Below are positions 54,032 through 62,900 of a DNA stretch of 64,000 bases, one piece after another; position 1 is the first letter of the stretch; the number at the start of each line of letters is the position of its first letter. The stretch covers positions 1-64,000 of the forward strand of contig CAVXRG010000004.1 of the NCBI GenBank assembly GCA_963764195.1, written 5' to 3'. The notes beneath the pieces are model-generated. The model had not been told where the DNA came from. It worked only from the letters and a program-made list of their open reading frames with translations, and made no database searches. The stretch comes from JBDSSS01 sp963764195. GTDB lineage: Bacteria; Actinomycetota; Actinomycetes; Actinomycetales; Dermatophilaceae. The position numbers and the translations under genes were made by a program.

Positions 54032-54133
54032 CGGGTGCCCGGCGGCATACCCGCGGCCGAGACGCCGGCCACTCATGAGGCCGGCAAAGACCGGTCACAG
54101 GGGAGCCACAGCGTGGAGCCCGACCGTGGAGCC

Positions 54134-56203
54134 ATGGACACGATGACCCTCCCCTCCGCCGGAGCCGGCCCCTCGGTCGGCCCGGCCGCCGGGCCGCAGG
54201 CCGACCGCCCTGTCGCACCCTCGCCCGGGATGCCGCGAGGTGCGGGCCGCGGCCGTGCCGGCCGCCTCTGGCGAGGCGCCGAGAGCGACCCCGCCTGGGC
54301 CAGGCCCGCCCTGCTCGGCCTCCTCCTCGCGACGGCCGCCCTCTATCTGTGGGACCTCACCTCGAGCGGTTACGCGAACTCCTTCTACTCCGCCGCGGCG
54401 CAGGCCGGCAGCGAGAGCTGGAAGGCCTTCTTCTACGGCAGCTCGGACGCCGCGAACTCGATCACCGTCGACAAGCCGCCGGCCTCGCTGTGGCTGATGG
54501 CCCTGTCGGTGCGCGTGCTCGGGCTCAGCTCGTTCGCGATCCTGCTGCCGCAGGCGCTGATGGGGGTCGCGACCGTCGGGGTCGTCCACGCCACGGTCAA
54601 GCGGCACTTCGGCGCCGCCGCGGGCCTCATCGCCGGCGCCGCCCTGGCGCTGACCCCCGTCGCGGCCCTGATGTTCACCTTCAACAACCCGGACGCGCTG
54701 CTCACCCTGCTCATGGCGCTCGGTGCCTGGGCGACGATGAAAGCGATCGAGAAGGCCTCGCCGAGGTGGATGATCATCGCCGGCGTCTTCATCGGGCTCG
54801 GCTTCCTCACCAAGACCCTCCAGGTCCTGCTCGTCGTGCCCTTCTTCGGTCTCGCCTACCTGATCGCGGCCCCGACCACCCTCGGCAAGCGGATCGCCCA
54901 CTCCCTGCTCGCCGTCGGTGCGATGGTGCTCTCCGCCGGCTGGTGGGTCGCGATCGTCGAGCTCGTGCCGGCGTCAGCCCGCCCCTACATCGGTGGCAGC
55001 CAGACCAACTCCTTCCTCGAGCTGACCTTCGGCTACAACGGCTTCGGCCGGTTGAGCGGCGACGAGACCGGATCGGTCGGTGGCGGTGGCGCTGCCGGCG
55101 GTGGCAGGTGGGGCCAGACCGGCATCGCCCGGATGTTCTCCTCCGGCATCGGCGACCAGATCTCCTGGCTGCTGCCGAGCGCGCTGATCCTGCTCGTCGT
55201 GGGGTTCGCGCTGCGCGGTCGCCGGCCCCGCACCGACCTCCGGCGCGCCGCCTACCTCGTTTGGGGCGGCTGGCTCGTCGTCACGCTGCTCGTCTTCTCC
55301 TTCATGGCGGGCATCTTCCACCAGTACTACACCGTCGCCCTCGCGCCGGCGATCGCCGCTCTCGTCGGGATGGGCGCCGTCGAGGCCTGGCAGCGCCGCT
55401 CGAGCGCGGTCGGCACGGTCACCCTCGCCGTCGCGACGGCCGCGGCCGCGGTGTGGAGCTTCCTGCTCCTGTCCGGCACGACGGCCTACGGCGACTGGCT
55501 GCGCGTCGGCGTCCTCGCCATCGGGGTCGCCGCCTCCCTGCTCATCCTCGCGACGACCTGGCTGCACCGTCGCGCGATCCCCGTCGTCCTCGCGGCGGCG
55601 CTCGTGGCCGCGCTCGCCGGCCCCGCGGCATACACGCTCTCGACGACCGCGACGGCCCACACCGGCTCCATCGTCACGGCGGGCCCGGTGACGGGCGCCA
55701 CCGGCCGCGCGGGCTTCGGCGGTGGGCGGGCCGGTGGCTTCGGCCCTCCGCGCGTGGGTGGCCAGACCCAGGCTGGGGCCACGACCGGCGCAGCGATCCC
55801 GGGCGGCGCTGGCGGCGCTGGCGGGGGTGGTGGGGGCCTGCTCGACGCGACGATGCCGAGCACACAGGTCGTCGCGGCACTGAGCGACAACGCGTCCGCC
55901 TACACCTGGGTCGCCGCCGCGGTGGGCTCCCAGACCGCGGCCGGGCTCCAGCTCGGCACGCAGCTGCCGGTCATGGCCATCGGCGGGTTCAACGGCTCCG
56001 ACCCGAGCCCCACTCTCGCCGAGTTCCAGCAGGACGTCACCGCGGGAAAGATCCACTACTTCGCTGCCGGCCGCGGCGGCTTCGGCCAGCAGAACGGTGG
56101 CAGCAACTCCTCGTCGGAGATCACCACGTGGGTCGAGGCAAACTACACGGCCGTGACGATCGACGGCACGACGTTCTACGACCTGACGCAACCGCTCCAG
56201 TGA
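54134..56203 (+). CDS. GT39-type glycosyltransferase, 689 aa
   Basis: Polytopic membrane enzyme using polyprenyl-phosphate sugars, related to ArnT/PMT. About eleven helices; the first outer loop has YANSFYSAAAQAG and the family motif TVDKPPASLWLMALSVR, and GFLTKTLQVLLV follows. After residue 520 comes a Gly-rich stretch and a soluble outer domain (ASAYTWVAAAVGSQTAAGLQ, then HYFAAGRGGFG) typical of actinobacterial members. Acceptor unknown; cell-envelope glycan or protein modification is inferred. GTG of gtrA-type gene overlaps its stop. Start 54134 (MDTMTLPS) has GGAG 6 nt upstream. Confidence 0.88.
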   Translation: MDTMTLPSAGAGPSVGPAAGPQADRPVAPSPGMPRGAGRGRAGRLWRGAESDPAWARPALLGLLLATAALYLWDLTSSGYANSFYSAAAQAGSESWKAFFYGSSDAANSITVDKPPASLWLMALSVRVLGLSSFAILLPQALMGVATVGVVHATVKRHFGAAAGLIAGAALALTPVAALMFTFNNPDALLTLLMALGAWATMKAIEKASPRWMIIAGVFIGLGFLTKTLQVLLVVPFFGLAYLIAAPTTLGKRIAHSLLAVGAMVLSAGWWVAIVELVPASARPYIGGSQTNSFLELTFGYNGFGRLSGDETGSVGGGGAAGGGRWGQTGIARMFSSGIGDQISWLLPSALILLVVGFALRGRRPRTDLRRAAYLVWGGWLVVTLLVFSFMAGIFHQYYTVALAPAIAALVGMGAVEAWQRRSSAVGTVTLAVATAAAAVWSFLLLSGTTAYGDWLRVGVLAIGVAASLLILATTWLHRRAIPVVLAAALVAALAGPAAYTLSTTATAHTGSIVTAGPVTGATGRAGFGGGRAGGFGPPRVGGQTQAGATTGAAIPGGAGGAGGGGGGLLDATMPSTQVVAALSDNASAYTWVAAAVGSQTAAGLQLGTQLPVMAIGGFNGSDPSPTLAEFQQDVTAGKIHYFAAGRGGFGQQNGGSNSSSEITTWVEANYTAVTIDGTTFYDLTQPLQ

Positions 56204-56697
56204 GCGCCTCACCCGCGGGGCGGAAGGTGCTCTCCCAGAAGGTCATCCGCTTCGCGGGTGTCGGTGCCCTCTCGACCGTCGTGCACCTCGGGCTCTTCGC
56301 GGTCCTCGTGCACGCCGGCCTCTGGTCCCAGCTCGCCAACGGTCTCGCCCTCGTCGTCGCCACGATCGGCAACACCGCGGTCAACCGGGCCTGGACCTTC
56401 GGGGTGACCGGTAGGGACCGGCTCATCACCCACCACGGGCAGGCGCTGGGCATCTTTGCCATCACGTGGATGGCGACGACCGGGGCGCTGTGGGCCCTGG
56501 GCCACTGGGTGCCGGCGGCGGGCACGACCGTGCAGACGGGGGTCGTCGCTGCGGCCAACCTGCTCTCGACGGCGGTGCGCTTCCTCGCCATGCAGCGGTG
56601 GATCTTCCGCACCCCGCCCGCAGACGAACCCGTGGAGCGCGCGGAGCCCGAGCGGATCGGCGAGGCCGCGCTCGGGAGCGGCCGGACCGCCGACTGA
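56200..56697 (+). CDS. GtrA-family membrane protein, 165 aa
   Basis: Four membrane helices in about 115 residues, with IRFAGVGALSTVVHLGLFAV, NTAVNRAWTFG and TAVRFLAMQRWIF, the GtrA signatures. Members help move polyprenyl-phosphate sugars across the membrane, which fits its coupling to the GT39 enzyme (GTG at 56200 overlaps that stop by 4 bp). The last 30 residues are charged and variable. Confidence 0.92.
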   Translation: MSASPAGRKVLSQKVIRFAGVGALSTVVHLGLFAVLVHAGLWSQLANGLALVVATIGNTAVNRAWTFGVTGRDRLITHHGQALGIFAITWMATTGALWALGHWVPAAGTTVQTGVVAAANLLSTAVRFLAMQRWIFRTPPADEPVERAEPERIGEAALGSGRTAD

Positions 56698-56727
56698 CCG
56701 CTGAGCGGCGGTGCCGGTCGGTCTTCG

Positions 56728-57864
56728 TCAGTCCCGGTCAGCCGGCGCCGCCGCCGCCGTCCACCAGTCCCGCTGGTGGGCGGCCACGGCCCGCTCCACC
56801 GCGTCGGTCCCGGCGAGGTCCACCCTGGCCCCCGGGACCGGGCAGACGAGCAGCACGTCGGCCGCCGCCGCGGCCTGCCGCGCGCGCCGGATCGGCTCGC
56901 TCCACCAGTGCATCGCGAGGTTGAAGGTGGCCCAGTGGATCGGCAGCATGACCGAACTCGTCGGCCCGCGGCCCAGGTCGAGGTGGGCGGAGACGGCCTG
57001 CTCCGGGTCGAGGTGGATCTCGGGCCAGAGGTGGCTGTAGGCGCCGATCGGCACGATGGTCAGGTCGTAGGGCCCGAGATCGGTCCCGATGTCGACGTAG
57101 CGGTGCGTCGGACCGGAGTCGCCGGCGAAGAAGACGGCGTGCCGCGGCCCGCGCATCGACCAGGCCGCCCAGAGGGTCTGGTTGCGCACGAGTGCTCCCC
57201 GGCCGGAGAAGTGTCGGGCCTCGGCGCAGGTGAGGCGGATGCCGTTGACCTCCGTCTCCTCCCGCCAGTCGAGCGCCGTGATCCGCGCCTGCGGGACCCC
57301 CCACGCGCGAAGATGCACGTCGACCCCGATCGGCACGATGTAGCGGGGTCGGTGGGTGCGCTCGAGCTCGGTGATCGAGGGCTGGTCGAGGTGGTCGTAG
57401 TGATCATGGCTGATGACGACGGCCGTCAACGTGGGCAGGTCGGCGATGGCCACCGGCACGGGGTGGGTCCGCTTCGGCCCGACGAGCACCGATGGTGACG
57501 CACGGACCCCCCAGACGGGGTCGAGCAGGAACCGCTGTCCGTCGAGCTCGACGAGGCTCGTCGCGTGGCCGAGCCAGGTCACGGCCAGGTCGCTCGCGTC
57601 GGCGGGCCACGACGGCCGCTCGAGCGGCACGGTCCCGACCGGCCGGCCACGGTTGCGGTGGCGCACGGCGGTGAGCAGTGGGCCGGCCGGTGACTCGGCC
57701 TCGGCCGCGACGACCCAGTGGGCCGGCTCGTGCGACCGGAACTGGCCGTCGCGGTAGTTCGGCGAGCCGGCCACCCGCTCGCGGAGCGCCTGGACCGGGG
57801 CCCCGATCCGTCGCTGGATCGGCAGCACGGCCGGAAGGGAGAAGGGCAGCGTCGGGCGGCGCAT
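56728..57864 (-). CDS. MBL-fold metallo-hydrolase (NAPE-PLD-like), 378 aa
   Basis: Metallo-beta-lactamase fold of the Lactamase_B_2/NAPE-PLD group. The metal motif SHDHYDHLD (about residue 135), FAGDSGP (metal Asp) and PIHWATFNL (last His) are all present. TWLGHATSLVELDG is the typical entry strand. Probably a cytosolic phosphodiesterase, substrate unknown. Its ATG overlaps the stop of the upstream paralogue (TGATG), so the pair is coupled. Identity with the paralogue is high over the core but the N-termini differ. Confidence 0.88.
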   Translation of the reverse strand: MRRPTLPFSLPAVLPIQRRIGAPVQALRERVAGSPNYRDGQFRSHEPAHWVVAAEAESPAGPLLTAVRHRNRGRPVGTVPLERPSWPADASDLAVTWLGHATSLVELDGQRFLLDPVWGVRASPSVLVGPKRTHPVPVAIADLPTLTAVVISHDHYDHLDQPSITELERTHRPRYIVPIGVDVHLRAWGVPQARITALDWREETEVNGIRLTCAEARHFSGRGALVRNQTLWAAWSMRGPRHAVFFAGDSGPTHRYVDIGTDLGPYDLTIVPIGAYSHLWPEIHLDPEQAVSAHLDLGRGPTSSVMLPIHWATFNLAMHWWSEPIRRARQAAAAADVLLVCPVPGARVDLAGTDAVERAVAAHQRDWWTAAAAPADRD

Positions 57865-59207
57865 CAGCGGCCCGATCCCGAGACGTCGGGGGCGTCGACG
57901 TCGCCCGGGGCCGCGCAGACGGTCCACCACGGGTCGGCGAACCGCTGCGACACCTCGCGGACCGTGCCGTCGGTGAGGTCGACGCGCTCTCCCACACGGG
58001 GGTATGCCACGGGGACGCCGGCCGCGTCCGCGGCCCGGCGCAGTCGCCGCACCGGCTCGGCCCACCAGTGCATCGAGAGGTTGAAGGTGGCCCAGTGCAC
58101 GGGCACGAGCAGGCTCTCGCGAGCCACCGTGTCGACGGTGCGGGCGCTGCCCGACCGCTCGCCCTCCTCGTGCTCTCCGCCCGGGGTGTCGACCCGCTGG
58201 TCGCCCGGCAGGGCGTCGTCGGTCACGCCGGCTTCGTCGGCGACGACCGCATCGGCGGCGTCACCGAGCCGGTTGACGTCCCGGTGCGCGCCGATGGCCT
58301 GCTCCGGGGTCATGTGGATGTCGGGCCAGAAGGAGTCGTAGGCACCGATCGGCATGAGCGTGAGGTCGAAGGGCCCGAGGTCGGCGCCGATGTCGGCGAA
58401 GCGCTTGGACGTGCCCGAGTCGCCGGCGAAGTAGACGGCGTGCCGCGGGCCGTGCATGGCCCAGCCGGCCCACAGGGTCTGGCTGTCGACGACGCCGCGC
58501 CCGGAGTTGTGACGGGCCTCGGTGCAGGTGAGGCGGACGCCGCCGACCTCGGTCTCTCCGCGCCAGTCGAGGGCCGTGATCCGCTCCGCAGGCACCCCCC
58601 ACGCGAGCAGGTGGGCGTTGACCCCGAGCGGGACGACGTAGCGGGGGCGGTGCGTCCGCTCGAGCTCGGCGATCGACGGCTCGTCGAGGTGGTCGTAGTG
58701 GTCGTGCGAGAGGAGCACCGCGTCGATGCTCGGGAGCTCGGCGATCGAGCCCGGGGCCGGGTGCATCCGCTTCGGGCCGGTCTGCTGCACCGGGGAGACA
58801 CGCGTGCCGAAGACGGGGTCGATGAGCAGTCGCACCCCGTCGATCTCGACGACGGAGGTCGCGTGGCCGTACCAGGTCACGGCGAGCGCGCCCGGCTCGG
58901 TCGGGGGCTCGGCCCGGACAAGGGGCACCTCGCCGGCCGGGGTCCCGCGGCCGTGCACCCGGATCGCGGCGATGAGGGCGCTCGTCTGCGCGCGGACCCT
59001 GGGTCGGAGCGAGGGCTCGTCGCCGGCGAATCGGCCGTCATGGAAGTTCGGGGAGTCCCTGACGAGGGGGAGCACCGCCGAAGGGGCGGCCCCCATCCGG
59101 TAGGTCACCCTCAGGATCTGCCGAGCCCGGGAGCGGGCGCCGAGCGAGGCGATGACGTGGGAGACGCCGCGGACGAACGGCTGCTCGGAGGTGGCCAGGC
59201 TGCGCAT
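57864..59207 (-). CDS. MBL-fold metallo-hydrolase with insertion, 447 aa
   Basis: Paralogue of the following gene, with the same metal sites (LSHDHYDHLD, FAGDSGTS, PVHWATFNL). Between HMTPEQAIGAHRDVNRLG and LLVPVHWATF it has about 50 extra acidic residues (GDAADAVVADEAG, TPGGEHEEGERSG) next to the last metal His, absent from the paralogue. The N-terminus is also about 20 residues longer. Start 59207 (MRSLATSEQ) has AAAGGG 8 nt upstream. First gene of a two-gene minus-strand unit. Substrate unknown. Confidence 0.87.
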   Translation of the reverse strand: MRSLATSEQPFVRGVSHVIASLGARSRARQILRVTYRMGAAPSAVLPLVRDSPNFHDGRFAGDEPSLRPRVRAQTSALIAAIRVHGRGTPAGEVPLVRAEPPTEPGALAVTWYGHATSVVEIDGVRLLIDPVFGTRVSPVQQTGPKRMHPAPGSIAELPSIDAVLLSHDHYDHLDEPSIAELERTHRPRYVVPLGVNAHLLAWGVPAERITALDWRGETEVGGVRLTCTEARHNSGRGVVDSQTLWAGWAMHGPRHAVYFAGDSGTSKRFADIGADLGPFDLTLMPIGAYDSFWPDIHMTPEQAIGAHRDVNRLGDAADAVVADEAGVTDDALPGDQRVDTPGGEHEEGERSGSARTVDTVARESLLVPVHWATFNLSMHWWAEPVRRLRRAADAAGVPVAYPRVGERVDLTDGTVREVSQRFADPWWTVCAAPGDVDAPDVSGSGR

Positions 59208-59391
59208 CGGCACGCCCTTTCGCGAGGGGACGCGCCGGAGGGCGCTCGGGGTCGTCCCATTGTGCGCCCCCACGCCGGGTGCGACGCGGACGGTCCTGGC
59301 TCGGGCGACCACGCGGCGCCCGGGCTCGGCGGTGACCACCACCGCCGCAGCTCGACCCTGCTGACGCCACATGACTGCATTAAAGTGTTGA

Positions 59392-59414
59392 CGTGACGTC
59401 ATTGTGGTGTCACG
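59392..59414. promoter_or_regulatory. Inverted repeat at the start of the RHH-like gene
   Basis: CGTGAC (59392-59397) and GTCACG (59409-59414) flank GTCATTGTGGT, ending directly at the first ATG. TTGACG (59388-59393) overlaps it and is -35-like. Autoregulation by the RHH-like protein would be usual for such genes but is inference. Confidence 0.4.
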
Positions 59415-59966
59415 ATGATGCACATGGACATCACACCGTACGTCGACACGCTCCGCCTGGACCTCGGGCAGGCGGCCCGGGCCATGGGCCCGGACACCGC
59501 CGAGGCCGCCGACCGGCTCGGCTACGCCCTCGACTCGTCGGTGCGGCTCGCGCTGATGGAGGCGCTGTCGCACGCGGCGGCCGAGATCACCAACGAGCTG
59601 GACGGGCGGTCCGTCGAGGTGCGGCTCCAGGGCCGGGAGCCGGTCTTCGTCGTCGCGGGGGAGGGCCTGTCGCCCGTCTCGGACGAGGGGATGGCAGGCA
59701 CGCGGGGCATCCCGACGGACGGGGACACCAGGGCGTTCGACCCCTCCGACGAGGGCGAGGAGACCTCGAGGATCACGCTGCGACTCCCGGAGGCGCTCAA
59801 GGGCCGGGCCGAGGAGCAGGCGGGGTCCCGGGGTCAGTCCCTCAACACGTGGATCGTCGGCGCCGTCCGCGCTGCGCTGTCCTCGGGCCCGGCAGCCACC
59901 GCCGGCCCGGGGGCCCCCGGGCGCAACCGGTCGTCCAACAAGCGAATCCAGGGCTGGGTCCGGTGA
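59415..59966 (+). CDS. HicB/RHH-like protein, 183 aa
   Basis: The segment RITLRLPEALKGRAEEQAGS, then RGQSLNTWIVGAVRAAL (about residues 118-154), has the look of a ribbon-helix-helix or HicB-type DNA-binding motif. The N-terminal half (MDITPYVDTLRLDLGQAAR) is helical and conserved-looking but unknown to me. The tail is Gly/Pro-rich. No toxin gene is adjacent; the next gene is DUF4097. Three ATGs (59415, 59418, 59424) compete and none has a clear ribosome-binding site. An inverted repeat CGTGAC/GTCACG (59392-59414) abuts the start and may be its own operator. Confidence 0.75.
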   Translation: MMHMDITPYVDTLRLDLGQAARAMGPDTAEAADRLGYALDSSVRLALMEALSHAAAEITNELDGRSVEVRLQGREPVFVVAGEGLSPVSDEGMAGTRGIPTDGDTRAFDPSDEGEETSRITLRLPEALKGRAEEQAGSRGQSLNTWIVGAVRAALSSGPAATAGPGAPGRNRSSNKRIQGWVR

Positions 59967-60049
59967 CCGGCCTCGGACGCACCACCCGTCATCGGCACGA
60001 CCAGATCGAACAGACACCCGAGCACGTCGAGAGAGCAGAGGACAGCACC

Positions 60050-60907
60050 ATGGACAAGCACTTTGAGACCCCCGGCCCGATCCGCCTCAGGGTCGAGCTG
60101 CAGACCGGCGACGTCACCCTCGCGGCGTCGGACGGTGCCGTCACGAGCGTCCGGCTCGTGCCGCACGGTCGCGGGGCGGAGGAGCTCGCCGAACGGTTCA
60201 CCGTCGAGGCCCGAGGTGACGAGGTGGTCGTCATCGCCCCCAAGGGCAGGGACGGCGTCTTCGGGCTCGGGTCGCGCGGCTCGGTGGATGTCGAGGTCCT
60301 GCTCCCTGCGGGCAGCGACGCCGACGTGAAGACCGGGTCGGGTGACGTCTCGGCCTCCTGCCTGCTCGCTGCCGTCCGCGCGACCACCGGGTCGGGCGAC
60401 CTCGCCTTCCACGAGGTCGCGGCGGCGGACCTCAAGTCGGGGTCGGGTGACGTCTCGCTCACCGCGGCGGCCGGGGACCTCACCGTCAGGACCGGCTCGG
60501 GCGACGTGTCCGTCGGCGCCGTGGCCGGCGCAGCCGACCTCGTGTCGGGCAGCGGTGACATCGTGGTCCGCCGGGCCGAACGGCGCCTCAAGCTCAAGAC
60601 CGGCTCGGGCGACGTGCGGGTCCAGGCCTCCGGCGGCGACGTCGACGTGATGACCGGCACCGGGGACTGCGAGCTCGCCGGCGTGAGCGGGGGCGAGGTC
60701 AGCGCCAGGACCGGTACCGGTGACGTCGTGATCGCCGTGGCGAGCGGGGTGGCGGCCTACCTCGACCTCAACACCGTCACGGGTGACGTGAGGGTCGAGC
60801 TCGACGACGCGGACGACCCGGGCGGGGCCGAGGCGACGACCCGGCTGTCGGTCCAGTCCGGCAGCGGCGACATCCGCGTCAAGCGTGCCCAGGGGAGCCT
60901 CGCATGA
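60050..60907 (+). CDS. DUF4097 beta-repeat protein, 285 aa
   Basis: After a 90-residue strand-rich head, the motif G(S/T)GD(V/L/I) recurs about every 17-19 residues (KTGSGDVSAS, TTGSGDLAFH, KSGSGDVSLT, RTGSGDVSVG, VSGSGDIVVR, KTGSGDVRVQ, MTGTGDCELA, RTGTGDVVIA), building a likely beta-helix or solenoid. No signal peptide or membrane helix, so cytosolic. Function unknown. ATG 60050 lies 83 bp after the RHH-like gene, with GCAGAGGACAG upstream; its stop overlaps the next ATG (ATGA). Confidence 0.85.
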   Translation: MDKHFETPGPIRLRVELQTGDVTLAASDGAVTSVRLVPHGRGAEELAERFTVEARGDEVVVIAPKGRDGVFGLGSRGSVDVEVLLPAGSDADVKTGSGDVSASCLLAAVRATTGSGDLAFHEVAAADLKSGSGDVSLTAAAGDLTVRTGSGDVSVGAVAGAADLVSGSGDIVVRRAERRLKLKTGSGDVRVQASGGDVDVMTGTGDCELAGVSGGEVSARTGTGDVVIAVASGVAAYLDLNTVTGDVRVELDDADDPGGAEATTRLSVQSGSGDIRVKRAQGSLA

Positions 60908-61245
60908 GCGCCCACGTCCACCTCGACGCGCCGGTGTCGCTCGCGCCGCACGAGGCCCTGGCCCGCGACCTCATTCGCGAACGCACCGTCGGTCTCCGCG
61001 GGGGGTCCCGCGCCGGAGCGGGACGCGCGACCGGTCCCCGGTTGACCCATTCGACCCCGTCGACCCAACCGACCCCGTCGACCCAGCCGCCCCGCTCCGC
61101 CCGGCACCCTCGCGCAGCGGACCTGCTGCGGCGGTGGGCCGACCGTCTCGACCCCCGGCCGGTCGAGCCCGTCGTGCACCGGGTCGAGCGGGAGCCACGG
61201 CCGTGGGCCCCGGCGCGGCGATCGGCCGCCCACCGGCACAGCTGA
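60904..61245 (+). CDS. Small basic protein, 113 aa, unknown
   Basis: Begins MSAHVHLDAPVSLAPHEALA and is coupled to the DUF4097 gene by an ATGA overlap. A helical N-terminal third is followed by a Thr/Pro/Ser repeat (THSTPSTQPTPSTQPP, from a 15-18-bp DNA repeat near 61050-61085) and an Arg-rich tail. The overlap and N-terminal codon bias support expression; no domain is recognised. It completes the RHH-like/DUF4097/small-protein trio. Confidence 0.65.
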   Translation: MSAHVHLDAPVSLAPHEALARDLIRERTVGLRGGSRAGAGRATGPRLTHSTPSTQPTPSTQPPRSARHPRAADLLRRWADRLDPRPVEPVVHRVEREPRPWAPARRSAAHRHS

Positions 61246-61319
61246 TCCCGCAGTCCGCCCCGCACACCTGCCGTCAGCGACGACGAGGGCCCTCCGCCAC
61301 GTCCACGCGGACGGTCGGC

Positions 61320-62216
61320 TCACCCGGCCGTAGGGGCCGTCGGCCCCACGTCGTCCTCGTCCGAGCGGTGGTGCACCGACCGGCCCTGCGGGTGGTGCGA
61401 GCTGAGGGTGAGGTGCAGCCGGTGCGCGGTGATGACCGCGATGGCCCAGGCGAAACCGAGGGCCCAGCCTGCGATGACGTCGGTGAGCCAGTGGTGGCCG
61501 AGGTAGACCCGGCTGAGTCCCATGCCGGCGATGAAGAGGGCGCCGAGGACGATGGCGACGACCCGTTGCCAGGAAGCCGTCGTGCGCAGGAGGATGAGGT
61601 AGACGACGACCGTCGTCAGCACCGTCGCATTGAGCGTGTGCCCGCTCGGGAACGACGGTGACGACTCGAGCGGTGGGACGGCCAGGGCCGCCGGGGGTCG
61701 GGCCCGGTCGATGAGGTCCTTGCCGGCGATCGTCATGAGCAGCGAGCCCGCCGCCGCCACGAGCACGAGGATGACGGCCGTCCAGCGCCGCGCCGTCACG
61801 GCGAGGAGCACGACGACGACGAGGGCGAGGACGGGCATCCCCACCGGTCCGCCGATGTTGGTGAAGACGGTGACCGCCTGGTCGAGACCCGGTGTCCGCC
61901 ACGAGATGACCCGGTCGAGAACCGGCTGGTCGAGGCCCGCGACGCCGTTCGCGTCGACGACCGACTCGTAGACCTCGTGGGCCCCGTACACGAGGCCGGC
62001 CATGACGGCCAGGGCGACGACGACGAACGCGACGAAGGCGGTGTTGGCCGCAGACCAGCGGGCGGCTGGCGCGAGACCGTGACCGACCCGGGAGGCGGCT
62101 CCGCTGAGCCAGCGTCCACCGCGTGACTGCCAGCGGGTGAGGTCGCGGCCGCCGATGGTGGAGTCGGGCGGACCGGTGGGCCGCCCCGGACGGAGCGGCG
62201 AGGGGGTCTCGGTCAT
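61320..62216 (-). CDS. PAP2-family membrane phosphatase, 298 aa
   Basis: Lipid phosphatase of the type-2 phosphatidic acid phosphatase family (phosphatidate, undecaprenyl pyrophosphate or similar, at the outer membrane face). The three motifs are complete: KDLIDRARPP, SFPSGHT and SRVYLGHHWLTDV, with the catalytic His residues. Six helices. A cytoplasmic N-terminal tail of about 60 residues and a His/Asp-rich C-terminal tail are variable. Start 62216 (MTETPSPL) is the first sensible ATG; the ribosome-binding site is weak. It is divergent from tag. Confidence 0.9.
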   Translation of the reverse strand: MTETPSPLRPGRPTGPPDSTIGGRDLTRWQSRGGRWLSGAASRVGHGLAPAARWSAANTAFVAFVVVALAVMAGLVYGAHEVYESVVDANGVAGLDQPVLDRVISWRTPGLDQAVTVFTNIGGPVGMPVLALVVVVLLAVTARRWTAVILVLVAAAGSLLMTIAGKDLIDRARPPAALAVPPLESSPSFPSGHTLNATVLTTVVVYLILLRTTASWQRVVAIVLGALFIAGMGLSRVYLGHHWLTDVIAGWALGFAWAIAVITAHRLHLTLSSHHPQGRSVHHRSDEDDVGPTAPTAG

Positions 62217-62305
62217 CGGTTCATCATGACCCACGACGACCACGGCCGTGACGGGCGGTGGGGTGAGGTCGCGGGTAGCAAGCGCATGATCCTAGGCTCG
62301 ACGTC

Positions 62306-62893
62306 ATGACGATCACCGGCCCCGACGGCCTTGCGCGACCGGTCTGGGCCTCGGTCGACCCCCTGCTGATCGACTACTACGACACCGAGTGGGGGATGCC
62401 GGTCCGCGACGAGCAGGGCCTCTACGAGCGGATCTGCCTCGAGGGCTTCCAGGCTGGGCTGTCGTGGGCGACGATCCTGCGCAAGCGGCCCGCCTTCCGG
62501 GCGGCGTTCGCGGGCTTCGACCCCGACGCCGTCGCGGCCTTCGGTGACGCCGACGTCGAGCGCCTGATGGGGGACGCGGGCATCGTCCGCAACCGGATGA
62601 AGATCCGCGCGACGATCGCCAACGCCCGCGCGACCGTGGCCCTGCGCGAGGAGGGTGGCCTCGTCGACCTCGTGTGGGGCTTCCGCCCCGTGTCGACTCC
62701 GCGACCGGCTGCGCAGGCCGACGTGCCGACGATCTCGGACGAGTCGAAGGCGCTGTCGAAAGCCTTGCGTGCCAAAGGTTTCGGCTTCGTCGGTCCGACG
62801 ACCATGTATGCCCTGATGGAGGCTGTCGGCCTCGTCGACACCCACCTCGTGACGAGCCACCGGCGCGGCACGTCCGGCGTCTGGGCGGACTGA
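62306..62893 (+). CDS. tag: DNA-3-methyladenine glycosylase I, 195 aa
   Basis: Removes 3-methyladenine from DNA as the first step of base excision repair. Compared with E. coli Tag, DYYDTEWGMP, ICLEGFQAGLSW (catalytic Glu), FVGPTTMYALMEAVG and the helix-hairpin-helix region align well. However, three of the four zinc ligands are replaced: Cys4 by Pro (RPVWAS), His17 by Tyr (YYD), and Cys179 by Ser (HLVTS); only the His remains. So it should fold without the zinc snap. TAGGCT 12 bp upstream of the ATG could be a -10 box of a near-leaderless transcript. Confidence 0.93.
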   Translation: MTITGPDGLARPVWASVDPLLIDYYDTEWGMPVRDEQGLYERICLEGFQAGLSWATILRKRPAFRAAFAGFDPDAVAAFGDADVERLMGDAGIVRNRMKIRATIANARATVALREEGGLVDLVWGFRPVSTPRPAAQADVPTISDESKALSKALRAKGFGFVGPTTMYALMEAVGLVDTHLVTSHRRGTSGVWAD

Positions 62894-62900
62894 CCCCGCC

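Noticed and set aside
59415..59966. HicAB toxin-antitoxin pair
   Set aside because: There is only an RHH-like segment; no HicA-like small toxin lies on either side.
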